From Neopestalotiopsis rosae (lineage: Eukaryota; Ascomycota; Sordariomycetes; Amphisphaeriales; Sporocadaceae), in assembly GCA_023078685.1 (NCBI GenBank), contig JALGAS010000002.1:4030001-4094000 (forward strand): 64,000 bases of DNA, written 5' to 3'. The notes under the pieces are model-generated. The model made no database searches, was not told the origin of the DNA, and saw only the letters and a list, made by a program, of their open reading frames with translations. The position numbers were made by a program, and so were the translations under genes. Shown one piece after another: positions 22,217-34,024 of the stretch. Every line of letters begins with the position of its first letter. The first letter of the stretch is position 1.

Positions 22217-23619
22217 ATGAACAAGAACTGGGGCGATAGAGCCGACAAAGATCTCTTCTTCACTATTCTCTCGGTCAAAAATATCGGTGTCATCAGTGGA
22301 GCAGAATGGACCACCATCGGTAATCATATGCGCACCCTTGGCTATGGCTTTACGAATGAAGGTTGCCGGTATGTAGCCATGCCTTCGCTAGCTGTGCCCC
22401 TTACTACCTCTCTTATTATATATGGTCGTCGTTGTCGGTCTTGGCCTTGGTATATAGTCGAGTTTGACTCCCCTATTCAAAATGTGCAGCATCAATGTAT
22501 ATCAATTGCATCTGGATGCAGTCGTCTTTGCGGCCCCATGCTGGTCATCGTGCTCAGTGGCATCTTGCTACATCCTCTTCTCAGCCGCCTCGTCCGCAGC
22601 ACATGAATAAGCCACCAATATTACACCCGCCATAGTGCCAAAGAGAATACTAGCAAATATGTGATCATGCATTGACCTAGCACTAATTGCATTATAGTCA
22701 GCATTTTCAGGGACTACGTAGGGCTCAGCACAAGGCCGAGTCCAATGGATTTTCGGGTGAGAAACCCAGACAAGGCGATCCGACGCTGAATCCCATTACT
22801 CGTCGCCCAGGACCAGGTCGTGGAAGGCCGAAGAGGATACCTCCTGTGCCTATCTCAAGAGAGTCATCGCAGCCAAGCCCGGCGCAACCACAGCCAATAC
22901 AACAGCAACAACAACAGCAACAACAACAGCAACAACAACAGCAACAACAACAGCAACAACAACAGCAACAACAACAGCAACAACAACAGCAACAACAACA
23001 ACCACACCCAGCACAGCTCCCGTTGCAGACACCACCTCAGAACCATGATCACGCTTTGGATGCTGTCACCGCCGCTGCTGTTGCATCCCTTGCTGCTGCA
23101 ACGGCTGCTTTACCTGACCCTCACCAACATCAGCGTCACCCCGAGCCTCTACCGTTGGGTCAGCAACACGCTCATCTTCCTCCCCCTTCCGATCCGCCTG
23201 TTCCTGCTCCTGCTCCTGCTCCTGCTGTTATACCTTCGGCCTCAATACCTGCTGCTCCTGTCCCTGGCTCGGGTCCGTCCAGTGCATTGCCAGAGGAGCA
23301 ACAACTTACTCCGACAGAGTTGCCTACAGAGACTCCAATCTCGGGAGACGTGCCAGATCCTTCGCCGGTGCCGACAAATGATGCCACCAGTCTGGAAATA
23401 GGTGCCGAGGACGATGTCGGAGATGATGAGCAGCCTGCTAAACGACAAAGACTAGATGATCCTGCAGATGATCTGGATAATTCTGCAGGCATGGCTTTAG
23501 ACGACAGGAACGTCGATCCCATGATCCACGACGACTTGCCCGAGTAAGTCAACCAAACTCCATACCACATATTTACAGCATCGATACTAACTAGCTATAG
23601 ATATTTTGGCGAAGCATAG
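22217..23619 (+). CDS. Myb-like domain protein with long polyglutamine tract
   Basis: Three exons: 22217..22368, 22698..23543 and 23601..23619. The introns are 329 bp (acceptor ATTATAG, branch ACTAAT) and 57 bp (branch TACTAAC). The protein has 338 residues. Residues 1-70 match the fungal Myb-like fold: DKDLFFTILSVKNIG, then EWTTIGNHMRTLGYGF, then GCRQHFQGLRRAQHK. Using the nearer acceptor (TTTCAG) would break the frame, so the upstream TATAG is chosen. The phase-2 intron falls in the Arg codon of GCR, matching the site in other family members. RPGPGRGRPKRIPP (about 90-105) is AT-hook-like. Residues 119-152 are 34 consecutive Gln codons from a 12-bp CAA/CAG repeat. The remainder is Pro/Ala-rich with an acidic end. 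The last exon encodes only a few residues (EYFGEA, the first codon split). Confidence 0.8.
22900..23001 (+). repeat. 12-bp CAA/CAG microsatellite encoding 34 Gln
   Basis: The unit CAACAACAACAG repeats in frame and gives 34 Gln codons without interruption. The CAG codons occur once every four, so the tract is regular rather than a pure trinucleotide run. Such tracts change length readily by slippage. Confidence 0.9.
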
Positions 23620-24900
23620 GGCCCTTTCTTGAGCTATCTTTTTTCGGATCATATACCTGGCGACTTTTAAGTTGCCACGTCACTTGGATTTCTTCCAAGC
23701 ACGATTCATGTACGACTTTGACAGACATTCTACAAGTGAGCTTTCTTGACTTTGGGTGCGTGGAGTTCAGGAACAGGTTCAAAATTACAAGACCAGGTCT
23801 TATTAGTATCCCAATTTTATGAAGGCACAAGTGCCGCATTTCTGATAAATGCAATTCTTGCTACAAATGCTTGAATCCGACTTTATAATTGTATGCTTGA
23901 ACGGAACCGCTCGAGCCATTGTAGATGCCATTATTCTGCTGGCAGGAGTAATTGGTTATGATACCTACGTTTGGTGATACGGTTCTTCCCAATTAGCAAA
24001 GCAGAACAAGCAATGTGCAGACAACTTGCGTCAACCAAAAGCCCCTGTAGGTGCCTCGGATTAATTCCCCCAATCAGTTTAAATCAAATATTGTCACTGT
24101 CCAGAGGGTGGTCTCGTCGTCAGGCCAATTGCACTTGCTTATTCTCGTCCTGTTCATCAAGACTGCTATGTCGTTCACGCAGAGAATAATGAACCAACGA
24201 ATCGACGTTGGGTGAAGATTAGAACAACCGACGATCTCAGTCCGTCGTCTTGCAGCTCCTTCCAGGCAATATTATTTGCAGGCAGCTGCCTGATCACACA
24301 ATGCCAAGCCTCGAGATAGATACAAACCCATAACTTGCTTTTCATCTTCACCAGCACCAATCCAAACATCACCACAGTTTTTTCGACATCACAAATCTGA
24401 ACCATTGTGGGAACCAACACTGTAAGTTTCTCAAATATCTCTTTTACACTGCCGTTTTATTGGGGTAGCATAACATCTGACTCTTTCCATCCTTTTCTCA
24501 CCGTCTCTTCTCAAAGAATCCTGGCAAAGTTCGTCTTGGGCACAACATATGGGGTAGACAATTTGCACAATACCATTGACAGACTTCTATCTCCAAATCA
24601 TCACTCTTGTCCCACAAATATCTTCCAGAGTACTGCCTCCCGAAAAACTTCCCCTCGTTTCAGACTTCAGACCTGGGCGTAAGTACAATCTCTTTTTTGA
24701 CACATCTCCAAACACTTTCCCAACATCCACTCCAGATATCTATCCAGAAGCTACAATGATCAGATAGTGAGATCACTTGGCCACTGCCTCGTCCAAAATC
24801 CCTGGCGTAATTCTTAATTTTGATATTACTCGATTCCTGCCCATTGGCTCTGAACTAACAGAAATTAAAGATAAGACAGACACCACCTACTGAAATCACA
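23620..24900. other. intergenic region and leader of next Myb-like gene
   Basis: No credible gene. The last 400 bp are rich in CCATC/CTC and resemble a 5' leader; possible leader introns could not be settled. Confidence 0.45.
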
Positions 24901-25475
24901 ATGGCCGAGCAGCACACCCCCAAGGAGGTGGCTGGCGACAAGGACGCTCGCTTCTTCTTCGCCGTTCTGAAGCATCTCAAGACCAAGCCCGACACAGACT
25001 GGGACGCCGTTGCTGCTGAGCTTGGCTACGCCAACAAGGCCGTCGCTCAGGTTCGTTTTTTTCATTTCCTCCTTTTCGTCCAAAAGTCATCACTGTATTG
25101 TGTTTTTCTAACAGCTCTCTTTATATTTTTTGACAGACCCGCTTCGGTCAGATCAAGCGCAGACTGGGCATCACCGGCGGCGACAAGACCCCGGAGGCCA
25201 AGAACAAGGTCACCAAGTCTACCCCCAAGAAGACTGGCTCGGCCAAGGTCAAGCAGAATTCCAAGGTCGTCCCACTGGACCCTGAGATTGCTGCTATTCT
25301 CAGCAAGTTGCGAGAGGAGAAGGCTCAGAAGAAGGAGGTAGAGAACGATGACGACGCTGAGACGATTGTTCCTGGTACCCCTACCCCGGTTCGCAAGACA
25401 CTTCAGATCAACGTCCCTGCCCGAGTCATCAAGAAGGAGGAGGATGATGAGGATGATGGCGACGACGAGGTTTGA
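24901..25475 (+). CDS. small Myb-like domain protein, acidic tail
   Basis: Two exons, 24901..25050 and 25137..25475, with an 86-bp intron (GTTCGT..TTGACAG). The protein has 162 residues. Residues about 15-65 are the Myb-like domain: ARFFFAVLKHLKTKPDTDWD, AVAAELGYANKAVAQ, then TRFGQIKRRLG. The intron lies right after the Gln of AVAQ, one nucleotide away from the phase-2 site used by the relatives at 22.2 and 41.5 kb. Residues about 65-100 are Lys-rich (TPEAKNKVTKSTPKKTG), like a histone-H1 tail. The protein ends in an Asp/Glu run (DDEDDGDDEV). It is tandem with the polyQ member upstream. The expected location is nuclear; the target is unknown. Confidence 0.88.
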
Positions 25476-28120
25476 GGAAGTCGCCGAGATTGATTCGAGG
25501 TTCAAGCACACATTGTGGCATGTACCAGAGCGTCTGACATGTTTCACCTTTCAGGAATGAACGTGAAGGTCTCCGTATTTGACAGTAGTTCCTGGCCTGT
25601 CGCACACCCCAGATATTCTCCCCGGAGATGATGAGAGAACTGTGCCAGTTACATTCACCATAACCAAAGTTTCGTAAAAGAATGAGACGACTGCAAACCC
25701 AAGACTTTTCTGTCCAGTAGTAACATGTGAAATATCTGGTACTTCTGTTGTGACTGTGATCCGAAGTAATGAGCATTTATATCACCCTCTGGAGTCAGGC
25801 ACTTCTCGGCAATTTAGGCTATAGGCGTTCGAAAAAGGGGTAGTCGGAGTGAAAGTATTCGACTCCTATGGCGATGTAGCGATCTTCGAGCATGTCCATC
25901 ACGTGAACGTTTTATTACCAATCTGCAGATTGTTTCTCAATCATTGAGTAGTTTTCTGCAAAGTTCCAGGCAGAACTCGATGTGTTGAATTTGCTCTCGT
26001 TATCCCCAACAACAATATCTTAAGTTTTCGCCAGGCAGGAGTCCTAACTTTTCCCCATCGAAGTCTTTGCCCGTATTGTGGCATTAACATTTTTGCCAGC
26101 AATGATCGCATGATTTACTACCGTCTGCTCATAGAACGATGCCTGATGAGTTTGTGTGGAAATGGCTTCAGCACCTTACGATTTTGATAGCTCCTACCTC
26201 ATTTCCTCCCTGAGCCGACGACATATGCCCCTCTTTGGCGCAATTGGCGAGAGCTTCACCTCCAAAAAATGCAGCCGCGTTTGAAAACCCTCAGTTTGCC
26301 CCCACCGCACCTACATAACCTTCTGGTGTATTTCCACTATCATGTTGCAATTTGTTGTCAATCCGCGGAACCCCGAGCTGCTACATATAAACCAAAAGCG
26401 CGGCATGGGCGCTCCGGAGACCTCAACAACTCATCACTACGACCCCAAAACAATCTCGTTTGACTTGCAAGACCTTGCAGTATCAACACATTTGACTTTC
26501 TTGAAGTTTCATTGTGGGCGAAGCACCCAGTAGAAGTTCCCGCGGGGACGCTCAGGAGGATTCACGCGGAAAACCAGCGGCGATTGGGAAAGCTACAACA
26601 GGACTCCTGATGAAATCGAATACTTCGGCGACTGCGTATATGCTTATCTAATCTATGGACTAGTGGCTGTAGTGGTAAGTCTCCCGCCCATATATACCAA
26701 GACTAATTCATCACAACTATCATGTACCATCACGAAGATACACGACTTCCCAGTCCCGCCAGTCCGGACATTGTCATTTTTATAGATAGCATGGTCTTTG
26801 ACGAACCCTTTGCTAACGTCCAGCCGTGATATGGCCCCTACTTCCGGCGCAGCACTGGACCACTGGGTCAGCGCCGAGCTCTTACATGCCTACCACGAGG
26901 CTGACAATGCGCTTACCACTCGTGGGGAAGCTCGAGACTTGGACCGTGGCAGACCCTCCGCAACACCAGACCTATTACTGGTCGTGGTGGCGTATGAGGC
27001 TACCAAGCAGCGAGACATGAAGCAGGCTGCTCATCTCATACGGGCGATTTTCAACGAGGACCCCCACGCAAGGGAGAATTCAGATAGGTAGAATAGAAGT
27101 TCGACAAGAGTATAACTCACTATGATATGCTACAAGTGTGTCATCCTGGACCGTCAATATGTGTGTGGTTTACAAACCGAGTCCATCCTGACCAATACTT
27201 CCCACGAGTGCCCAATTTCTGCCCCAGTGCTGCACAGAGTTCTCGAAAGATCGATTTCGTGACCGGTCCCCAGTCGGCCAAGACGCCCCGGCCCTCTTGA
27301 AAAGCCGACCCAAGCATGTTCTCGTGAAGATGTTACATTTGTAGATAGTGCCCACTGCGGATCATCCGCTTGAGTATATTGCATGGTTCACGAGCACCTC
27401 TCTCTTGTGGCTCGACAGGGTCAGCCCGAAAAAGTCTATAAACGCTCCCATTCACCGTCCTGTGACCCCCTTATCTTGGATGAGAAAAGAAACCTGATTG
27501 CCTCCTGAAAGATGCATATCAATAAGATTGTTCTGCTATTTCACACGATATAAGCAGGGGCGTTATCACGAGGAATCAAGGCAGCACTGGATTCTGGGTA
27601 TGTGTGGGTGACATGGCATATTTTCTCTTGAGCACGCCTATTGTCGAGATGACTTCATGCAAACCGCCCCTTGCTTCCAACACGATATCCCCTGAGACTA
27701 CATTTTCGTGATATGCAAGTATACTGCTGGTCATGGTGCAGTCCAGGCCGAGTCACGTCGCATACCTCTCTGTATCAATGTACGCCATACGGAAGCAATC
27801 CCGGGGCCTGGAAGTTCTTCTCTGATACCTTGTTCGGGGTTCATCATGATTGCAGGGTTAGCGTTTGTTGCTTCTCATGGGGGCATCGCCGGTGTGTACC
27901 GGTTACGGGAGATCCGGGCCCTTTGCAGCAGTGGCGATCGAGACATGACGGTTGCTTACTCTACTACAGTATGATCATGGATTAATCCATCCTTGTTCTG
28001 ATGCCGCTTTGAAGTCTTGGCTCCTTGACGCTGACCAGACCGAAGGACCAGGCTGGCCATGCAAGCTAATCCTATTGGCATTTCTCTCGGACATGTGTGA
28101 CCATGATATTCCTTACTGAT
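25476..28120. other. 2.6-kb gene-poor stretch, possible relics
   Basis: No model with start, splice sites and domain could be built. The frames at about 26798-27091 and 27708-27974 have protein-like composition (Ala/Leu/Glu-rich, few stops) but begin or end without support, so they may be relics of older genes. The left part is the 3' flank of the small Myb-like gene. Confidence 0.4.
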
Positions 28121-28290
28121 ATTGCTCTAATATAATCCGCATGATCATCCATTACCTGTATTATAATAATCCGTCATCCCGATTAAAGCTAGTCTGAGTG
28201 AATAGCCCTTAATATAGTTATTTTATTATAAAGTGTAATAAAATAACTTAATTATTATAATTCTTCTTTTTTGCGAGGTGTTTTATAGCA
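28120..28290. repeat. AT-rich patch, left edge of accessory block
   Basis: About 170 bp made almost entirely of A and T, with many TA steps (TATAATAAT, TTATTATAAAGTG, TAATTATTATAA). The composition contrasts sharply with neighbours near 50% GC and is what repeat-induced point mutation leaves in an old repeat. No coding sense remains. Confidence 0.55.
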
Positions 28291-29002
28291 CTGAGAGCAG
28301 TTGTGGTGAGGTGGGGCGAGTCAAAATGCTAGCACCTTCCATAATACCTAAAAGGCCGATGAAAAAGAAACGCTGATTACTAGGGTAAATAGGCAGCATC
28401 CGCGCTTATCCAATCACATATCTGCCGAGTTATCAAACGTATACTATTTAAACACCCGCGTATTAATATAATGAAAAGCAAGAAACCATGATAGCGAGCG
28501 AAATTGCAAGAATTCTTTCAGGGTTATGAGAAGGTATGTATGGTGCTTGTGTATTTGCAAGGCTCGATGCAGGGGCTCACAGAAGACGTATCAGCGGGGA
28601 AGGGGCTTCCGTTATCTGGTGCGCATGCCAGGCGCCTGGGTTAGTGCATTTGTAGTGCCCAGAACATCCTTACCCAGGTATCATATTAGATACTTGACGC
28701 AGCATTGACTTATACATGATTTTTGAATGAAATATTATCCAGGTACCCTTTATTGTTTTTATTTTTGGTCAAGAAAAGTCTTGGGTGCTAGTGACTGTGT
28801 GATATTCGTGAGGAACCAGAAGACTTCTTGTCTTGTTTCGTGCATTACACGCACAAGTGTATGATCGTTCTACCTAAGTTGATCCGCAGCCCAATCGAGA
28901 GCTTTTCTCAATGACCTTTCACGAGTCTAAAATCATACACAGAGATCTTTCGTCTTTCCTTCTTTGGCAGTTACGTGCCATTCCAATACAAATTATCTGA
29001 AC
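28291..29002. other. upstream region of HSP70-like gene, no gene seen
   Basis: Only short unsupported frames are present. The GTG at 28975 that opens the following frame is not a usable start; the gene is taken from the ATG at 29003. Confidence 0.4.
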
Positions 29003-31162
29003 ATGGCTACTCCGATCTGCTCGTGGTTAGTGTTGCGCAGGGTTCCTCGCATTCAGGTATACGACTAACACTTTTTAGCGTTTGTGGAATTGACGTTGGG
29101 TCTACGGCTTCACAAGTGACGTTGTGTTTTATTCGTGATAAACGGATGAAGATACTCCGAGTGACCTGTGATCCTGAAGGTCAAAACTATGTCCATGCTC
29201 ACAATGGCGCTTTGTTCGACCGCGACTTCCCTACCGATGTCGCTCTGGACAATGGTCGTCTTGTTCAAGGCCACGCTACCATGGACAAGTTCACGCATCG
29301 GTATTCACTGAAAACCATCATCTCGGTAAGAGCTGGAATTCAACGGCTCGAGACTCTGCAGCAACTGCCTGGCGGTGAAGAATTCTATTCCGTGTACAGC
29401 TCGTACCTGGTCACCGACGATATGATTGACGACATCGTTCGAGAGCATTTCGTCAATCTGCGAGATGAGGCAATCAAGAAGACCAAGGAGCAGATGAACC
29501 TGAGACTTGTCATCGATAAGGTTATTCTCACCCATCCCAATTACTTGCCCCACGAGGGTGGCGATGACTTTCGTCGGTGGACCGAGTACGTGGAATGGAT
29601 CTGGACTCAAGTCTGGGACGAGCACAACATGAATATCCAGTTCCATTGTATCAGTGAAGGCCAGTCCATAGGTTCATACATCTCTGCAAGGTTTGATGAC
29701 ACAGCCACCGACTTCACCCGCGGAAAGTTGTGGAAGGAGCTCAATCTTCCTGGTAAATACCATGGATTCCCCATGTTCCCCGTCTTGGTGATCGATGCCG
29801 GCGGGAGCAGTGTGGTAAGTAGTAACATGTCAATTGCACTTGATTCATTCTGATACATTGTAGAATATTCAACATATTGTCCTGAAATTTGATTCCTCTG
29901 GCCAGGTCCAATGCAGCCAAACTCACGATGTCGTTAACACAAGCCCTGGTATGATTTGCTTTATCCCATCCCAGAACAGACCAACTAACTCAGGGCAGGG
30001 GTTATAGGCGGAAGTCATCTCTCGAACTACCGCATCCGCAATGAAATCATCAGGAAAGGCAGTATGTTCACTGAAAAGGAGCAGGCCAGATTACTGAAGG
30101 ACTATGAGTCCAAGAAGTATGGCTTCGACTACACCAAACAGAGGGGATTGGTACTCCAAGGGGGGACCTCGCGCGCGATAATGGAGCTCAGCGCAGATTT
30201 CGTCCGCGAAGCTTTCGATGATGTCTTCAAGGACGCGCTGAAGATGATCAAACGCGAAATTGACCTACTCCTCTTAAAGGAGTACCGCTTCGGCGTGGTC
30301 TTCTGTGGGGGCAGCTTCCTGGTCTTGGGCTTCCGCGAGCAGATTCGCGCGTACATGGATAGTCATGTCGCCAGAGAGGCTCAAATAATGGGATCAGACG
30401 CTTCTTATGCCTTTCTGAGCCTATGCGACACGACTTGGTCGTCTGCAGTGGCAACAGGAGCTGCCGCATCAGTACCCAGCATGCCTCCGCCGGCACGGGG
30501 CTTATTGAGTTCGGCACTTGGCATCCAAGAGCAGAACGAGACAAAACAGAAGGACAATAAATGGACCTGGACGGGGGAGAAGTATGCGAATACTCTGCTA
30601 GACTTGGTAATGAAGTGCCCCACTTGAACCTCTGAGGTATGCTAATTTTCAAAAGCGCGAGGGCATCTTTCAGTTCGATATGGACAACAAGAAGCCAGAC
30701 CACAAGCGATACGAACTTGTCTGCCAGCCTGATTTTGCTCATGATCCAATAGACGATGGTGACGTGGGTCGACCCGCCAAGCGACCGAGAGGTCGCCCAC
30801 GCAAATCCGGGTCTCGCAACGGACAACCGTGCTTCAAAATTCCCAGACCAATGATCCCCGTGTGTCGGCAAAAGCTCCTTGGGCCATATGACATGAGCTT
30901 TGTGATTGACGCGAGTGAAGTTCCGCAAGGTAAGATACGGTGGCAAGTTGAGAAGCAGGGTCTGCCTTCCCTCGGACCCGATGGCAATCCTCCGAGGAGA
31001 GTGCCTATGGAAGCATCGATAGTGATGAGGTTGCACTGCTACCGCATCAACGAGGACGGTCAAAGGATGAAGGATGGGAAGAATAGAAGCTGGGAGCTCA
31101 CGATCACATCAGATCCAGGCAGCCATCTCCTAATAGTAGAGCAGGAAAGGATAGTGCTGTGA
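29003..31162 (+). CDS. HSP70-like ATPase (HSPA12-type) with AT-hook
   Basis: Five exons: 29003..29025, 29079..29814, 29864..29948, 29999..30606 and 30656..31162, with introns of 49-53 bp. The protein has 652 residues. It carries actin-like ATPase motifs: GIDVGSTASQ (phosphate 1), VLVIDAGGSSV (phosphate 2), and VVFCGGSFLVLGF near residue 380 (adenosine/hinge region). The sequence is far from canonical HSP70 and fits the large fungal HSPA12-like group of unknown clients. No DnaJ-binding EEVD end is present. RPRGRPRKSGSR (about 524-535) is a canonical AT-hook-like sequence, unusual for a chaperone and pointing to the nucleus. The first exon (MATPICS) and the exact acceptor of exon 4 (29999 or 30008) are the least certain parts. 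A paralog lies inverted 2.9 kb downstream. Confidence 0.75.
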
Positions 31163-32265
31163 TGCAACGGTCTCAGACATAAAGTTGGCCTTCCGTATTT
31201 CTCAATCCATATTTCTAATGAAACAAACGTTTTGCAAAATAAAAATAACATCAATGATGATCCTTCCAAGTATAAAACCTTTTTTATGCACACAAATGGA
31301 ACCAAAAACGCTTCCCGCTGAACCAACCGCCTAATAAAGGCTCTACATGGATAGCCACATACTTCAGCCGTATGTAGTATATTATTTTTCATTGCAACTA
31401 CTGTGAAATTCTGAGGCTTGTATGAGACTTTTTACGTTGTTATAATTGAAATGAGAGAGATGAGCCCCGTAGAATGGCTGCGGGGAGCACACGCCGTATT
31501 CACGAGCGCCCCACGACCACTCCACCACAGCTGCAGTGAGTTCGCGCTGTGGGCGGCTAGCCGTCACAGAAACGAGAAAGATCATACTCGACTACGCCGC
31601 CCTGCATCACAACAACAGATTGCGGAAGTTTTTTGAGTGCAGAAATGGAATGAACAAGAGGTAAAAATTGCAATAAGCCATTTAAATCGCAATTTGACTG
31701 AGAACTTCGTGAGATATCATTTATTGACTCAAGCCCACATGATGGCGCTGATCCACCATAGTCGCTAACGGCTTACTCACTACAGCTTACAGCCCCTAAG
31801 GCAGAAGAACCAGCACGCACTGCAGGTGTTTGCCGCATAATGCACCAGTCACATAGATAGCTAATAATACACAATCGAGTTTCTCAACCATTTGAACTCG
31901 CGGAGAATCTAGTCTCTCGTATGTTAAGAGGTTCTTCGCATCAATGAGGCATGATATCAGTACATTCATGGTTGAGTTCGCGAAAAGAGTTCACCCGCGA
32001 CGTGGTTGCTGGCATAGCTTTATATTATAACATGCTTGTTAAGGGATATTCATTCAGTTTTACTTCTTTACACCATTATTCAATCCTACCATACAAACTC
32101 ATACAGTCTTTCTGTGATACATACGTAAAGGGCCGACCCTATCTAAGTATATGTCATCCAGCTGAATATACTCCTCGTTGAGCATCGTATGAACTCGTGT
32201 CGATAATGGATCGCTACTTTATCGAGACTTAGCTTAAGTGTTCATCGGGGTGCATGCACGTACTC
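31163..32265. other. intergenic, no gene seen
   Basis: This stretch between the convergent HSP70-like and SRR1-like genes is AT-leaning. No frame of interest. Confidence 0.45.
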
Positions 32266-33276
32266 TTACCATGGATATAAATAGGATCCTTGATCCCAAA
32301 TGATTATGCCGGGACGGCAAATATCTGTCACGATCTGTTTCACTGGTACGTCGGCACCCATCGAAAAAAGAATGGAGGATTCATCCGCTATGAGAAATGC
32401 TTCGGGGTCGTCCAGCACGGTGAAACCCATGGGTTCCAAGACGTCTTTGTCCACTTGAGTGTAACTCGGATCCTGTATGTAGCATTGGCTTCCAGGTGGT
32501 AGGTGGGATTGGAGCGTGAGGAGTAAGGCATGCTGCTCAGTAGACTGTCGATTAGGGTCTTGGCCTAGGGTGATGGAGCCGCATGCGAGGCCGATGACTT
32601 TATCGAGCATGATTCCCTTGTTTATTGTTGCAAGGTTACGTTGCAGCCTTTCGCAAGAACTACTCGTCTTCCATTGTTCTATGACTTCATGAAATATGTT
32701 CCGTGTCTGTAAGCGAATAGATGATTGCATCTCCGTTGTTGTTATAGAATCACTTTGAGGTCGTAGCTCGAAAAATGTTAGCTGCATAGAAAGATATGCG
32801 TAATCGGGTATAAATGACCCAAAGTGTTGGAAGATCGTCAAGTCTTGTATAGACGAGTATTTGACCGCCCTATTCAAAAGCGTATTATCTTTAGTATACA
32901 ACACTGGCTTCATGAAATGACGAGATAGGGCATGACTTATATACCAGTAATGATTCCGAGAAGGTTCTTTATTCCTGATCCGTGCGAGAAACTCGACATT
33001 AATCTCAGTGTCAATGCCATTAATACCACTGAGCATTAATCTTGGGTCTGTCGAATCATCTTGTCGGAGTCTTCTAAGTACCGTCATAAGTTTGTGCATC
33101 GTATCTTTCGTGAAGATTGGCGCTCCAGCATTGTAAAGTGTTTGGATGTCTAGGATCATGTCGTTCATTTGCGCAACTTTTGTTGCAATTGCAGCCCAGG
33201 GACTGTCAGGTGCATTGCTGCATGCAGTAATACCCTCGCCCCCTGCTGGAGTTTGATCTTGTGCGTCAGAACCCAT
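32266..33276 (-). CDS. SRR1-like domain protein
   Basis: An intronless 336-residue protein. The C-terminal part reads like the SRR1-like domain: VIGLACGSITLGQDPNRQ, then QHALLLTLQSHLP, then CYIQDPSYTQVDKDVLEPMG, FTVLDDPEAFLIADESSILF. In that family these are the strand-helix segments around a DPxxTxxDxxxLxxxG core. SRR1 is known from plant light signalling and, in yeast and animals, heme-related or transcriptional roles; the many fungal copies have no settled function. The N-terminal half (about 1-190) is fungal-specific and not recognised. Codon use and GC are lower than in the core genes, which fits the AT-rich accessory block around it. Confidence 0.75.
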   Translation of the reverse strand: MGSDAQDQTPAGGEGITACSNAPDSPWAAIATKVAQMNDMILDIQTLYNAGAPIFTKDTMHKLMTVLRRLRQDDSTDPRLMLSGINGIDTEINVEFLARIRNKEPSRNHYWYISHALSRHFMKPVLYTKDNTLLNRAVKYSSIQDLTIFQHFGSFIPDYAYLSMQLTFFELRPQSDSITTTEMQSSIRLQTRNIFHEVIEQWKTSSSCERLQRNLATINKGIMLDKVIGLACGSITLGQDPNRQSTEQHALLLTLQSHLPPGSQCYIQDPSYTQVDKDVLEPMGFTVLDDPEAFLIADESSILFSMGADVPVKQIVTDICRPGIIIWDQGSYLYPW

Positions 33277-33479
33277 AGCTTTGCTAATATAAGCCCGTGA
33301 AAGTAGGACATCAACTAGTAAGTTGTCTGGATTGCGAGATGGGGTAATGGCGGAGGGGGCGGCACGGAGGGGTATCTCCCTGATGAGTACAGAACAGTAT
33401 CCAGTGTCCCATTTACGTTATAGCGGGGAAGACCGAGACACCCTTCTCAAACTCGTCGGAACGGAATTATCAAAGCCCG

Positions 33480-34000
33480 CCTCAAAATAAAGCGTTTTAA
33501 TAAGGATCACGTGTAGTCTGACCGCAATAAAACACTATTATACATGTATATATATATTTTGCAAAGTTTAAATCCATTTTTAAATACCGTATTTTCTGTG
33601 TTCGACCGCAAGTTATTTACATCGTATGTGAATGTTATATTTATTAGATTTTATAAAGGTGCGGCTTAAATATATTCGTAAATAAGGGAGCTAATAAGCT
33701 GATAAGCTCCGATAAAAGCTTATAAGCATATAAGGTTAATTCTTAAATAACGCAATAACGCATCCGGGAAAATTACGCATATTACGCGAGTTTATTTAAT
33801 AAATACATAATTATTTAAATAAAATAAATTTTAATAATATAATAAGCCTTTCATTAGCAAGTTAAGCGAGTAAAATTATTATATCGCTATAAATTAATAA
33901 CACTAATACTACGTTTCCATAAAGGAATGAATATTAAATATATTTATATTTTTATTATACATCACAATTTGCCCCTGATATGCGCACTTCACTAACTTTG
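33480..34000. repeat. AT-rich, RIP-like segment
   Basis: About 500 bp dominated by A and T, with very frequent TA steps and short inverted repeats such as GGAGCT..AGCTCC around 33690. There is no open frame. It lies between the SRR1-like gene and the 3' end of the broken HSP70-like gene. It is most likely a mutated transposon remnant, but no family can be named. Confidence 0.6.
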
Positions 34001-34024
34001 CTCTTATCTAAGGTTTTGAGTTCC

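Noticed and set aside
26798..27091. 97-codon plus-strand frame (begins MTNPLLTSSRD)
   Set aside because: Protein-like composition, but no domain, no linked exons and no upstream signal; may be a relic.
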